From assembly GCA_902491895.1 (NCBI GenBank), contig CABUJH010000023.1, positions 1 to 27,792 of the forward strand: a DNA stretch of 27,792 bases. Direction: 5' to 3'. The notes under the pieces were generated by a model. It was given only the letters and a program-made list of their open reading frames with translations. It searched no databases and was not told the origin of the DNA. Shown in pieces: positions 1 through 9,284 of this stretch; position 1 is the stretch's first letter; every line of letters starts with the position of its first letter. Both the position numbers and the translations under genes were made by a program. The stretch comes from an uncultured Collinsella sp. Its GTDB lineage: Bacteria; Actinomycetota; Coriobacteriia; Coriobacteriales; Coriobacteriaceae.

Positions 1-2474
1 CGTTCGACCCGCTCGAGAACGGCCTGATGTTCGAGAGGTTCCTGTCCCCGCAGCGTACCGAGATGCCCGATATCGATATGGACTTCGACGATGAGCGGCG
101 CCTCGAGGTCGTGGAGCACGTTCGCCAGCTCTACGGCCCCGAGAAGGTCACCCACGTCATCACCTACTCGACCATCAAGGCCAAGCAGGCCATCAACGAT
201 GCCGCGCGCGTTCTGGACTACCCGGTCTACATGGGCCAGCGCCTGTCCAAGATGGTCTCGAGCGACCCCAAGGTCAAGCTCAAGCAGGTACTCGAAAAAC
301 AACCCGGCAAAGAGGATCTGTTTAACCCCGACTTTGCCGAGGCCTATAAAAAGGACGACGACGCCCGCCGCATCATCGACACGGCGCTCTCGATTGAGGG
401 CCTCACCCGTGGCGAGGGCGTGCACGCGTGCGCCGTTCTGATCTGCCGCGACCCCGTCAACGAGCATGTGCCCACCAAGCTCGACACCAAGGGCGGCGTC
501 GAGATTACCCAGTACGAGGGCCATACCGTTGCCGACATGGGCCTGCTCAAGATGGACTTCTTGGGCCTGCGCACGCTGACGGTTATCTCCAAGGCCAAGG
601 CAAACATCAAAAAGAACTTCGGCATCGACATCAAAGAGGAAGAGATTCCCTTTGACGATCCCGAGATCTTTAAGCTCATGGGCTCCGGTCACACCGCCGG
701 CGTCTTCCAGGTCGAGTCCGCCGGCATGACGGCCACGATCAAGAACATGAAGCCTACTGAGTACAAGCACGTCGTGGCATTGATCGCTCTGTATCGCCCG
801 GGCCCGCTGGGCGCCGGCATGGTCTCGTCCTACATCAACCGTATGAACGGCAAGGAGCCAGCCGTCTCCTACGACGACCGTCTGGACGACATTCTGGGCG
901 AAACCTACGGCACCATGGTCTATCAGGAGCAGGTTATGCTCATCTCCGTCGAGATGTGCGGCTTCTCCAAGGGCGAATCGGACTCGCGTATCCGTAAGCC
1001 CGTGGCTAAGAAAAAGATTAAGCTGCTCACGTCGACGGTGCTCCACTGGGAGGATGGCTCGGACGAGACCACCTACGACCACTGGATGAATGGCGCTATC
1101 AAGAACAACTACACGCGCGAGGTCGCCCAGAAGATTTGGGACGATGTTCTCGAATTCGCATCTTACGCCTTTAACAAGTCGCACTCTGCCGGCTACGCCA
1201 TCCTGGTTATGCAGACGGCGTGGCTCAAGGCGCATTATCCGCACGAGTACATGGCGGCCGTTCTGACGTCCTACACGGGCAAGACCGACAAGATCGTGCA
1301 CTACGTCTCGGCGTGTCGTCACGACGGCATCCCCGTGCTGTCGCCAGATGTCAACGAGTCCGGCACCGAGTTCACGGCTACCAAGGAGGGCGTGCGCTTT
1401 GGTCTGGCCGGCATCCGCGGCGTGGGTACCGGCGTGGCGCAGGCGATTATCGCCGAGCGCGAGGCAGGCGGCCCGTTTAAGACGCTGCACGACTTTGTCG
1501 AGCGCGTGGACTCGAGCCAGGCCAACCGTCGCGTGATCGAATCGCTCATCAAGGCGGGCGCCTTTGACTCCACGGGGTATCCGCGTCGCCAGATGATGCA
1601 CTTTGTGGACAAGAACAACCCCGAGAACATCATCGATGCCGCCGTGAAGCGCCAGAAGGATCGTGCGAGCGGCCAGACGTCGTTCTTCGACATGTTTGGC
1701 GACGTTGAGGGCTCGGGCTTTGAGGTGAGCGTGCCCGATCCGGATGGCCAGGAGTGGGACCGCCACCTTAAGCTGAGCCAGGAGAAGGAGGTTCTGGGCA
1801 TCTATGTCTCGGACCACCCGCTGCGCCCGTTTGAGTATGCACTTAGCAAAGCGCGCGACTTCTCGTTCTCGCAGATCGATACTGGCTACGAGGTGCAAAA
1901 CCCCACGGGCGGAACCATCAACCAAGAGATTCCCGAGGGTAAGGCGCTGTGGTGGGCCGGCATGGTCTCGAGCGTGTCCAAGCGCGTGACCAAAAACGGC
2001 GACCCCATGGGCATTGTGCAGCTCGAGGACATGGAAGGCGAGGCCACGGTCGTGGTGTTCCCCAAGACCTACAAGGAGGCCGAGGGGTACCTGTACGGCG
2101 AGGTCGATCCCGAGACCGGTGCACAGCTGTCCGATGCGTTTGTGCGCATTAAGGGCAAGCTCGAGCGCTCGGACCGCGGCGACCAGATCATCGCGCAGGA
2201 GATCGTGCCGCTGGAGCTCAACGAGGAGAACAACAAGCCCAAGGTGTTTGAGGTCATGGTGCCCAACAGCCGCTTTAGCCAGGGCAATATGGCGCGTCTT
2301 GCCACGGTGCTTACCGCCAACCCGGGCGGCGACCGCGTGGAGATCTTTATCGAGCAGGTGGACGGGCGCGTACTGCGTGCCGAGGTGCCGGCCAAGGTCA
2401 ACGCGCGCTCGATTCCGCTGTTGGCAGAGGCAAAGGCCATTGTGGGTAACCAAGGCCGTGTGACGGTGATCTAA
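1..2474 (+). CDS. dnaE: DNA polymerase III alpha subunit (DnaE), 3' part; N-terminus outside window
   Basis: This is the catalytic subunit of the replicative DNA polymerase. The reading frame is open from base 3, so the PHP domain and the first part of the palm lie upstream of the window. The palm motif PDIDMDFD gives catalytic Asp codons at 69-71 and 75-77, and MDFLGLRTLT gives the third Asp at 555-557. Further on come the fingers motif FNKSHSAGYA (near 1170), a helix-hairpin-helix region (VIESLIKAGAFD, near 1530) and a C-terminal OB fold (about 1930-2200). The family's usual LRRAMGKK fingers motif reads RIRKPVAKKK here and is followed by a longer linker. It ends in TAA with no visible terminator, 28 bases before the helicase start, so co-transcription is likely. 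The architecture is DnaE1, not PolC. Identity is certain. Confidence 0.97.
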   Translation, partial: FDPLENGLMFERFLSPQRTEMPDIDMDFDDERRLEVVEHVRQLYGPEKVTHVITYSTIKAKQAINDAARVLDYPVYMGQRLSKMVSSDPKVKLKQVLEKQPGKEDLFNPDFAEAYKKDDDARRIIDTALSIEGLTRGEGVHACAVLICRDPVNEHVPTKLDTKGGVEITQYEGHTVADMGLLKMDFLGLRTLTVISKAKANIKKNFGIDIKEEEIPFDDPEIFKLMGSGHTAGVFQVESAGMTATIKNMKPTEYKHVVALIALYRPGPLGAGMVSSYINRMNGKEPAVSYDDRLDDILGETYGTMVYQEQVMLISVEMCGFSKGESDSRIRKPVAKKKIKLLTSTVLHWEDGSDETTYDHWMNGAIKNNYTREVAQKIWDDVLEFASYAFNKSHSAGYAILVMQTAWLKAHYPHEYMAAVLTSYTGKTDKIVHYVSACRHDGIPVLSPDVNESGTEFTATKEGVRFGLAGIRGVGTGVAQAIIAEREAGGPFKTLHDFVERVDSSQANRRVIESLIKAGAFDSTGYPRRQMMHFVDKNNPENIIDAAVKRQKDRASGQTSFFDMFGDVEGSGFEVSVPDPDGQEWDRHLKLSQEKEVLGIYVSDHPLRPFEYALSKARDFSFSQIDTGYEVQNPTGGTINQEIPEGKALWWAGMVSSVSKRVTKNGDPMGIVQLEDMEGEATVVVFPKTYKEAEGYLYGEVDPETGAQLSDAFVRIKGKLERSDRGDQIIAQEIVPLELNEENNKPKVFEVMVPNSRFSQGNMARLATVLTANPGGDRVEIFIEQVDGRVLRAEVPAKVNARSIPLLAEAKAIVGNQGRVTVI

Positions 2475-2502
2475 GCTACCCCGGGTGAGATTGGAGGAAG
2501 TG

Positions 2503-5500
2503 ATGGCGCAGGGGACGTTTGTGCAGGCGCTTCGCAAAGAGGCGGCTTTGAGCGGCACCTTTATGAAGGGGCGTTCGCTCATGCTCAACGGCGCCGTGCT
2601 GTCGATTGAGGACAGCGGCTCGCGCTTCTCCAAAAACGTGACGGTTGAGGGCTCGGTGCGCGGCTCGCGCGGCGACCTGTACAAGACGCGCGTGGCGCTC
2701 GACATGGACGAGCACGAGGTGATCGACTACGATTGCGATTGCCCCGCCGCCTATCGTTACCCCGGTATGTGCAAGCACGCTATTGCCACGGCTCTGGCGT
2801 ATTTGGATGCCAGCGGCATTGAGCCTGTTGAGGGGCTGCGCACGCCGGTCCGCACGTTTACGGCGCAGCCGAAACAGCCCGCGCGCACCGCGCCCAAAGC
2901 GCCGGCCGTCAATCCCAACTTTCCCTTTCCGGCGCCCGTCCCCACGAGTCCCAGCCTCATGGCGGCGCTCTCTGATCTTTCGGACGCGCGCATGGATGAG
3001 CTGGCGAGCATGCGCCGCAAGCTCGCCGGCACTGTCGACCCCGATGCCCCCAAGGCGGTGTTGGAGCCCTCGTTGGTGCCGTACTACAATCCGCTGTTCG
3101 CCGACCGCTTTAGCTGGGCGCTCGAGTTTCGCATCCGATGCGGCTCGGTGTCCTACGTGGTCAAGGACATCGACGGCATGGCCGCCGCCTACGTGCGCGG
3201 CGGCACGTTCTCGTACGGCAAGAAGCTCACATTCCTCCATACGCCCGAGGCCTTTGACGAGGTTTCGGTGCGTCTGCTCGACCTTGTTGTGGCAACGGTT
3301 GTGTATCTGAGCGACATCACGAGTTCGCGTTCGGCGTCGTACGATTTTGCACGCAGCGGCTTTGTCGCCGAGCGCCAGTTGCCGCTGTCCGAGCATGACA
3401 TCGTATACATGCTGGACTTGCTGCGTGGCCGGACCATTTCCTTTGAGCCCGCCTGGTCGCGGGGAACGACGACGCATCGTTCCTACGAGGTAGCGGTTGA
3501 GTTGTCGCCGGTGGGGGAGGACGGGGCCTCGGCAAAACAACCGCCGCTCCTTGCCGCCAAGATTGCGCCGGCGGCCGGTGGCAGCTACGACCTGCGCCTG
3601 CCCGCCGATATGTACTGCTTTGCCTCGGGCGACGTTGCCTATCTGGTCGACACGCACCGCGCGCGCCGCGCCGATGCGGCGTTTGCCCAGCATGCGGCGC
3701 CGTTTCTATCGCGTTTGCTGCCCTGTCGCACGCCGGTCCATATCGCCGCCGAGCAGGTGGGCGAATTCTGCCGCATGGCACTGCCCGTGCTGCGCGAATA
3801 CACTGACCTCACCGCTCCCGCCGTGCTCGATACCGTGGCGCCCGAGCCGAGCTTTGCCATGGCAATCGGTGTCGACGACGGGCTTGTGACCTGTAAGATT
3901 ACGGTTACCTACGGCGATTGGTCGGCAGATCTCTTTAGCTTGGGCGCTCCGGGCAGCCCCTTCGAAGAACAGCGCCCGGGCGTGCCACCGCGCGACGAGG
4001 TAGCAGAGTTTCGCGTTATGGACACGGCGGCCCTGTATTTCGACTTTTACGAGGGCGGCCTGGCGTTTGAGGAACGCGATGACGAGAGCCTGTTCTGCCT
4101 GCTCACCGAAGGCCTTGCCGCCTTGTCCGAGCTGGGCGAGGTCATGCTCAGTGACCGCCTGCGCCAGATCTCGGTGCGCCCTGCGCCCAAGCTTTCGGTG
4201 CGCGCGACCGTCAAGAGCAACCTGCTCGATGTCGAGCTGGGCGCGAGCGGGCTTTCGGCCGCGGACCTTGCCGTCTATCTCGATTCGTACAAGCGCCATC
4301 AAACGTTTGCGCGCCTTACGTCCGGCGACATCATTCGCCTGGACGAGGGGGCGCGCGCCGCGTTTGGCCTCGCCGATGACCTGGGCGTCGATGCCGTCGA
4401 CCTGCTCGACGGCGTGTCGCTTCCCGCATCGAGCACCCTGTTCGTCGATAGCATGCTCGCGCGCACGCCCGCGCTCGAGGCCGATTGCGACGCTGCGTTC
4501 CGCCGTACCGTCGAGCGTCTGGACACGCTCGGCAAGATGGACTTTACGGTGCCGGCATCGCTCAAGGCAACGATGCGCGGCTACCAGGTCGACGGATACC
4601 AGTGGCTCGGCTCGCTCGAACACCTGGGCCTTGGCGGCATCTTGGCCGATGACATGGGCCTGGGCAAAACGCTGCAGATGATCGCACATATCCTGGCGCG
4701 TGTGGAAGCGGGGGACATTAAGCCCACGCTTGTGGTGTGCCCTGCGTCGCTTGTGTACAACTGGACCGCCGAGCTGGAGCGCTTCGCCCCGTCGCTCGAT
4801 GTGTGCGCCATCGTGGGCGCCAAGGCCCAGCGTCGCGTGCAAATCGCCGGCGTGGCCGAGCATAACGTGGTCGTTACGTCGTATGACCTTATGCGGCGCG
4901 ATATCGACGAATACGTCGAGCAGGACTTTGCCCGCGTGGTGCTCGACGAGGCCCAGTACATTAAAAACCCGCTCACCCAGGTGGCACGTGCCACCAAGCG
5001 CCTGCCGGCCGGCGTGCGCTTTGCCCTGACGGGCACGCCCATCGAAAACCGCCTATCCGAGCTCTGGAGCATCTTCGACTTTTTGATGCCGGGCCTGCTG
5101 GGCACGCGTGAATCGTTTGCAAAGCGCTTCGAAAGTCCGGTCGAGCACGCCGAGGGCGACAGCGCCGCTCGCCTGCAGGCGCTCGTGTCGCCGTTTGTGC
5201 TGCGCCGTGTTAAGGAAGACGTGGTGGCCGACCTGCCCGAAAAGATCGAGGACACTGTCGTGGCTCAGCTCGCCGGTGAGCAGCGCAAGCTTTACCTGGC
5301 AAATCAGGACCGCATCGCCCAGCAGGTGCAGCACCGCGAGGCCGGGGAGTTTAAGAAGGACAAGCTCAAGGTGCTCGCCGAGCTCACCAAGCTGCGCCAG
5401 ATCTGCTGCGACCCGCGTCTGCACTACGAAGATTACAAGGCGGGGAGCGCCAAACTCGATACGTGCATGGAGCTCGTGCACGGCGCACTCGACGGCGGAC

Positions 5501-5967
5501 ATCGCATCCTGTTGTTCAGCCAGTTTACGGGTATGCTCGATATTATCGGTAAGCGCCTGGCCAAGGAGGACATCGCCTTTCTTGAGCTCACGGGCGCTTC
5601 GTCTAAGGAGAGCCGCGCCAAGATGGTCGCGCAGTTCCAAGCGGGCGAGGTTCCGGTCTTTTTGATCTCGCTCAAGGCGGGCGGCGTGGGCCTTAACCTG
5701 ACGGCGGCCGACGTGGTCATCCACTACGACCCGTGGTGGAACGTGGCGGCGCAGGACCAAGCGACTGACCGCGCGCATCGTATTGGCCAGCAACATACCG
5801 TGACCGTGTACAAGCTCATCGCCAAGGATACGATCGAGGAGCGCATTATGCAGATGCAGGAGTCCAAGCGCGATCTGGTCAACAGCGTGCTCGGCGGCGA
5901 CGGCATCTCGTCGGCACTGTTCACGCGCGAGGATGTTCTGGCGCTGCTCGGCGGCGACGGTCGCTAG
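2503..5967 (+). CDS. SWIM zinc-finger SNF2-family DEAD/H-box helicase (1154 aa)
   Basis: This is a Swi2/Snf2-type ATP-dependent DNA translocase. ATG 2503 is chosen because GGAGG at 2493-2497 lies 5 bases upstream; the GTG at 2485 lies before that site. A SWIM zinc finger with Cys78, Cys80, Cys90 and His92 (CxCx9CxH) opens the protein. A long central region of roughly 550 residues has no motif I recognise. The helicase core follows: motif I DMGLGKT (717-723, Lys722), motif II DEAQ (815-818), motif III LTGTPIENRLSELW, and a HelicC half with LISLKAGGVGLNL and motif VI DRAHRIGQ (1089-1096). Bacterial SWIM-SNF2 proteins are common and mostly uncharacterised; roles in repair or transcription recycling (RapA-like) are inference. 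It lies directly behind dnaE, which may be an operon. Confidence 0.93.
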   Translation: MAQGTFVQALRKEAALSGTFMKGRSLMLNGAVLSIEDSGSRFSKNVTVEGSVRGSRGDLYKTRVALDMDEHEVIDYDCDCPAAYRYPGMCKHAIATALAYLDASGIEPVEGLRTPVRTFTAQPKQPARTAPKAPAVNPNFPFPAPVPTSPSLMAALSDLSDARMDELASMRRKLAGTVDPDAPKAVLEPSLVPYYNPLFADRFSWALEFRIRCGSVSYVVKDIDGMAAAYVRGGTFSYGKKLTFLHTPEAFDEVSVRLLDLVVATVVYLSDITSSRSASYDFARSGFVAERQLPLSEHDIVYMLDLLRGRTISFEPAWSRGTTTHRSYEVAVELSPVGEDGASAKQPPLLAAKIAPAAGGSYDLRLPADMYCFASGDVAYLVDTHRARRADAAFAQHAAPFLSRLLPCRTPVHIAAEQVGEFCRMALPVLREYTDLTAPAVLDTVAPEPSFAMAIGVDDGLVTCKITVTYGDWSADLFSLGAPGSPFEEQRPGVPPRDEVAEFRVMDTAALYFDFYEGGLAFEERDDESLFCLLTEGLAALSELGEVMLSDRLRQISVRPAPKLSVRATVKSNLLDVELGASGLSAADLAVYLDSYKRHQTFARLTSGDIIRLDEGARAAFGLADDLGVDAVDLLDGVSLPASSTLFVDSMLARTPALEADCDAAFRRTVERLDTLGKMDFTVPASLKATMRGYQVDGYQWLGSLEHLGLGGILADDMGLGKTLQMIAHILARVEAGDIKPTLVVCPASLVYNWTAELERFAPSLDVCAIVGAKAQRRVQIAGVAEHNVVVTSYDLMRRDIDEYVEQDFARVVLDEAQYIKNPLTQVARATKRLPAGVRFALTGTPIENRLSELWSIFDFLMPGLLGTRESFAKRFESPVEHAEGDSAARLQALVSPFVLRRVKEDVVADLPEKIEDTVVAQLAGEQRKLYLANQDRIAQQVQHREAGEFKKDKLKVLAELTKLRQICCDPRLHYEDYKAGSAKLDTCMELVHGALDGGHRILLFSQFTGMLDIIGKRLAKEDIAFLELTGASSKESRAKMVAQFQAGEVPVFLISLKAGGVGLNLTAADVVIHYDPWWNVAAQDQATDRAHRIGQQHTVTVYKLIAKDTIEERIMQMQESKRDLVNSVLGGDGISSALFTREDVLALLGGDGR

Positions 5968-6132
5968 CCGCGCGCGGGGTGGGACTGCTGGAGTGGACAG
6001 GACGGTCGACGCATTTTGGCCTGACCGCTTGCCTGATCCGTTGTGTGTTCATTTGCAATGCCGTGGATGGTTTGTCTGCCTTTGGGCATAAGAACCATCA
6101 AGAACATTGGCACATCAGCAAAGGAGAACATC

Positions 6133-6495
6133 ATGGCGAAATTCTTTAAGGACCCCGACGGTAAGCTCATCGCTGCCCTTGGCGACGGCGTTGCGACCCC
6201 TGCCGGTTGCACGGAGCTGACCGCAAACACTGAGGACGCGGCGCACGAGAAGCACGTGCCTGTTGTCGAGACCGAGCGCGACGGTCACGTGATTCGCGCC
6301 CGCGTTGGCTCGGTCGAGCACCCCAGCCTGCCCGAGCACTACATTGAGTGGATCGCCCTTGAGGCCGAGGGCCGCTTAGAGGTCCATTACCTTGAGCCCG
6401 GCATGAAGCCCGCGACGTTTTTCGCGGGCGGCTCCAAGACCGGTACCGTCTATGCCTACTGCAACCTGCACGGGCTGTGGTCCGCGACATTCTAG
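6133..6495 (+). CDS. Superoxide reductase, desulfoferrodoxin class III-like (120 aa)
   Basis: This cytoplasmic non-haem iron enzyme reduces superoxide to hydrogen peroxide without making oxygen, as expected in an anaerobe. ATG 6133 has AAGGAG at 6121-6126. The Fe(His)4Cys centre is complete: EKHVPV (Glu39, Lys40, His41), His63 and His69 around EHYIEWI, then CNLHGLW (Cys110, His113). The N-terminal 38 residues align with the desulforedoxin domain of two-iron enzymes but keep only Cys26, so the FeCys4 centre is absent, as in class III enzymes of the Treponema type. It stands as a single gene, 165 bases after the helicase, and ends in its own terminator (6541-6573). The electron donor, probably a rubredoxin, is not in the window. 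Confidence 0.92.
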   Translation: MAKFFKDPDGKLIAALGDGVATPAGCTELTANTEDAAHEKHVPVVETERDGHVIRARVGSVEHPSLPEHYIEWIALEAEGRLEVHYLEPGMKPATFFAGGSKTGTVYAYCNLHGLWSATF

Positions 6496-6540
6496 GAGCG
6501 CGCCCCCGCTCGGGGTATCATAGCTAGCATATGCACATGC

Positions 6541-6573
6541 AAGCGCCGGCTGCATTATGCGGCCGGCGCTTTT
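6541..6573 (+). terminator. Rho-independent terminator of the superoxide reductase gene
   Basis: A perfect 9-bp GC-rich stem pairs 6542-6550 with 6562-6570 around an 11-base loop, extendable by an A-T pair, and runs into TTTT. It lies 46 bases after the stop codon and 40 bases before the next start, so the next gene should have its own promoter or rely on read-through. Confidence 0.85.
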
Positions 6574-6612
6574 ACTACGATTTCGATGGTTTACGACGGA
6601 AAGGGCTGGGCC

Positions 6613-8598
6613 ATGAAGCTCGCGCTTGCACAGATCGATATGCGCCTGGGTGATATTGAGGGCATTTGCGGCCGCATCGAGGACCAGGCTCGTTTGGCCC
6701 ACGAGCGCGGGGCGCGCGTGCTGTGCGTTCCGGCTCCGCTCTTTATGGGCGCCATGCCCGGTGGCCTGGTGGGCGCTGCCGACTTTGAGCACGACGTGCT
6801 TGCCGGTTTGACTGGTGTCGCCGAGCGTATCCAGGAGCTTGACATGATCTGCATCGTGCCCGCGGCGGTTTCGTTTGAGGGCCAGCCGCTGCTCGACTAC
6901 ATGATGCTCAAGGACGGTCATGTGGTGCCGGCGCGTTCGAGCATTGCCTTGCAGCGTGGCGAGAACAACGACACGCGTTGGGCGCCGCCGGTGTTCGACG
7001 TGGACGGCGTGCGCATCGCCGTGATTTTTGACTTGGACCGCGAGCTCGAGATGTTGCCGACCGGCGTCGACCTCATCGCGTATTTCCAATTCAACGCGTT
7101 TGACATGACCGACCGCGAGACTGCCGCCATTGCCGCCGTTCGCAGCGGCGCCTACCGCAAGATCGCATCCAAGCGCAGCGTGTGGTTTGCCTGCATGGCG
7201 CCGGTCGGTGCCTATGACGAGTCGGTGTATACCGGCGGTTCGTTTGTGCTCGACGACTGCGGTCGCGTGGTGGCCCAGGCGCCGTGTTTTGAGGAGAGCC
7301 TGCTGGTTCAGGAGATTCAGCGTGGCGTGATGCTCGATGCCCTGGAAGATCACGAACTGCCCGAGTTCCGTTCCGAGGAGTGGCTGTGGCAGGCGCTGGT
7401 GCTCGCCGTGCGCGACAACGCCCGAGCTCACGGTGCGTCGCGTGCTGTGGTGGCACTCGAGGGTGACTTGCCGTCGTCCCTGCTGGCGGCGCTGGCCGTC
7501 GACGCTCTGGGTCCGCGCAATGTGATTGGCCTGGTGCTGGGGCGCAACCGTATCTTTACGCCGGCGCAGGAAGAGGCCGAGACTGCCCGCTGTGCCGCCG
7601 TCCGCGCCATCGCCGAGCGTTTGCACATTCGCACCGTCGAGCGCGATGCACCGGATGCGGCGCGTGTGCTCGATCGCGACGTGTCGGCGGGTGATGCCGA
7701 GCGTCTGCGCTCGCGCACGCTGGGCCTCATGCTGGAGGACACGGCGCTCGAGCTGGGTGCGATGGCGCTGAGCCCGCTGTCCAAAACCGAATACGCGCTG
7801 GCGGCGCCGGCGCTTTGCGGCGGCTACCAGGGCGACTTTGCGCCCTTTGGCGATGTGTACCTGTCGACGCTTGAGTTTGTGGCGCGCGTGCGCAACCGCA
7901 CGTCTGCCGTGGTGCCCCAAGAGCTCGTGACGCTCAACGCGGTGGAAGACTGCATGGAGCGAGTGTTGGCGCAGGCGCTCTCGACGCTCGATGGTCCGGT
8001 CGATATGCTCGACCGCGCGGCACAGCTGCTCGGCGGGCTTGAGCCGGGTGAGGTCGATGGCGCGCTCGAGGCGCACGTGGACCGCAGCCGACCCTTCGAC
8101 GACATCCCGATGGCCGCTGGCAAGCCTGAGGCCTGCTCGCTGCTGCTGATGCTCGTGCGCCAGGGCGAGGCGGCTCGCCGCCAGCTGCCGACGGCGCCGA
8201 TTGTCTCGGCCCGTTCGTTTGTCGAGCGCGCCTGGCCGTACATGCTCGCGTGGTCCGACCTGGGGCTGAGCGGCAAGGAACGCATGACGGTCGATTCGTT
8301 GGCGCGCGCCGAGGTGAACCGCTTTGCCGACGAGGATACAAGCGAGCGCATGCGTGGCGAGATGATGGGCATACTGGGTGACCTGTTGGGTATTTCGCCC
8401 GAGCAGATGGAGGAGCTGCGCTCCGAGGATGGCCAGCGTCGCCTACATGAGGGCATGAAGAAGTTTGAGGGAGAGGTCCAGGACGCCATCGATAAGATGA
8501 TGGGCGGTCAGGGCGGCTCGCAAGGTAGTCCCCAGGGCACGCCGATGCCGCATCCGCCAGTAGATCCGAGGCAGTTCCCATTCTTTAGCCAGAACTAG
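6613..8598 (+). CDS. Nitrilase/NAD+ synthase-like two-domain protein with degenerate active sites (661 aa)
   Basis: The layout matches glutamine-dependent NAD+ synthetase (NadE): an N-terminal carbon-nitrogen hydrolase-type domain (about 1-240) and a C-terminal PP-loop amidoligase domain (about 250-530). ATG 6613 is preferred over ATG 6586 because GGAAAGG lies 8 bases upstream. The catalytic signatures are altered. The nitrilase Glu (PEL.LTGY) aligns with Ala41 in VPAPLFMG, the Cys motif (ICED) with IFDLD at 138-142 (Phe139), and no Lys motif is visible. The ATP loop SGGxDSS reads EGDLPSS (283-289), and the TGNKSE region reads SPLSKTE. Scaffold segments such as SLLAALAVDALG and GDFAPFGDV remain. 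The C-terminus adds about 100 residues ending in a Gly/Gln/Pro-rich tail. It is therefore a NadE homologue that is probably not a NAD synthase; its real role is unknown. Confidence 0.8.
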   Translation: MKLALAQIDMRLGDIEGICGRIEDQARLAHERGARVLCVPAPLFMGAMPGGLVGAADFEHDVLAGLTGVAERIQELDMICIVPAAVSFEGQPLLDYMMLKDGHVVPARSSIALQRGENNDTRWAPPVFDVDGVRIAVIFDLDRELEMLPTGVDLIAYFQFNAFDMTDRETAAIAAVRSGAYRKIASKRSVWFACMAPVGAYDESVYTGGSFVLDDCGRVVAQAPCFEESLLVQEIQRGVMLDALEDHELPEFRSEEWLWQALVLAVRDNARAHGASRAVVALEGDLPSSLLAALAVDALGPRNVIGLVLGRNRIFTPAQEEAETARCAAVRAIAERLHIRTVERDAPDAARVLDRDVSAGDAERLRSRTLGLMLEDTALELGAMALSPLSKTEYALAAPALCGGYQGDFAPFGDVYLSTLEFVARVRNRTSAVVPQELVTLNAVEDCMERVLAQALSTLDGPVDMLDRAAQLLGGLEPGEVDGALEAHVDRSRPFDDIPMAAGKPEACSLLLMLVRQGEAARRQLPTAPIVSARSFVERAWPYMLAWSDLGLSGKERMTVDSLARAEVNRFADEDTSERMRGEMMGILGDLLGISPEQMEELRSEDGQRRLHEGMKKFEGEVQDAIDKMMGGQGGSQGSPQGTPMPHPPVDPRQFPFFSQN

Positions 8599-8684
8599 GG
8601 CAGACGGAAACATTGCGGGAGGGATTCTCTCGCACACATTGCTTCTGCCGAATCTATCTTGCATTAAGTACCTTGGCCCCGTTG

Positions 8685-8693
8685 TGTTATTCT
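8685..8693 (+). promoter_or_regulatory. Possible extended -10 promoter for ruvCAB
   Basis: TGT followed by TATTCT forms an extended -10 motif about 70 bases before the ruvC start. No convincing -35 is visible at 16-18 bases. The call rests on this motif and its position only. Confidence 0.3.
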
Positions 8694-8762
8694 AGAACAG
8701 ACGTTCGTGAATGATGCGCGGGGTCTTGCCTTGCGCTTGGTAGAAGACGAGGGGAGGTTGGC

Positions 8763-9284
8763 TTGGTTATCTTGGGCATCGACCCCGGTTTGGCTCATAC
8801 GGGTTGGGGGATTATCGAGGAGCGGCGTGGCGAGGTTCGCTGCCGTGCCTATGGCTGCATCGAGACCAGTGCCGGAAGTCCGCTCGCGGTGCGCCTGTCG
8901 CATATCGCCCATGACCTTAAGGATGTCGTCGAGCGTTATCGACCCGACACGGCTGCTGTCGAGAGCATCTACTTTGGCGCCAACGTTCGTTCGGCCATCC
9001 CCACGGCACATGCCCGCGGCGCTGCGCTTGTGGCGCTTTCGGAGTGCGCGCTCGAGATTGGCGAGTACACGCCTATGCAGATCAAACAGGCTGTGGTGGG
9101 CACCGGCGCCGCGGACAAGCGGCAGGTCGCCTACATGGTACGCACGCTAACACAGCTCGACCACGACCCGCATCCCGACCATGCCGCCGATGCCCTGGCC
9201 TGCGCCATCTGCCACGTAAACCTCAGCCGCACCCGCGCCCTCACCGGTGGCGAGTTCTATCAACAGAGAGGAACCGGATACTGA
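8763..9284 (+). CDS. ruvC: Holliday junction resolvase RuvC (173 aa)
   Basis: This endonuclease cuts Holliday junctions during recombination repair, working with RuvAB. The start is TTG 8763, giving MVILGIDPG, with GGGGAGG at 8751-8757 five bases upstream; no ATG fits. Acidic catalytic residues are Asp7 in GIDPG, Glu67 in VESIY, and the C-terminal HAADALA motif with His140 and Asp143. His where E. coli has Asp138 matches the Thermus-type active site (His143/Asp146), so the enzyme should be active. Length is normal for the family. The stop TGA overlaps the ruvA ATG by one base, so the genes are translationally coupled. Confidence 0.96.
   Translation: MVILGIDPGLAHTGWGIIEERRGEVRCRAYGCIETSAGSPLAVRLSHIAHDLKDVVERYRPDTAAVESIYFGANVRSAIPTAHARGAALVALSECALEIGEYTPMQIKQAVVGTGAADKRQVAYMVRTLTQLDHDPHPDHAADALACAICHVNLSRTRALTGGEFYQQRGTGY

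Noticed and set aside
8599..8649. A two-level hairpin after the NAD synthase-like gene (GGCAGA/TCTGCC outside, GCGGGAG/CTCTCGC inside).
   Set aside because: The stems are short, one pair is G-U, and no T run follows, so a terminator call is not justified.
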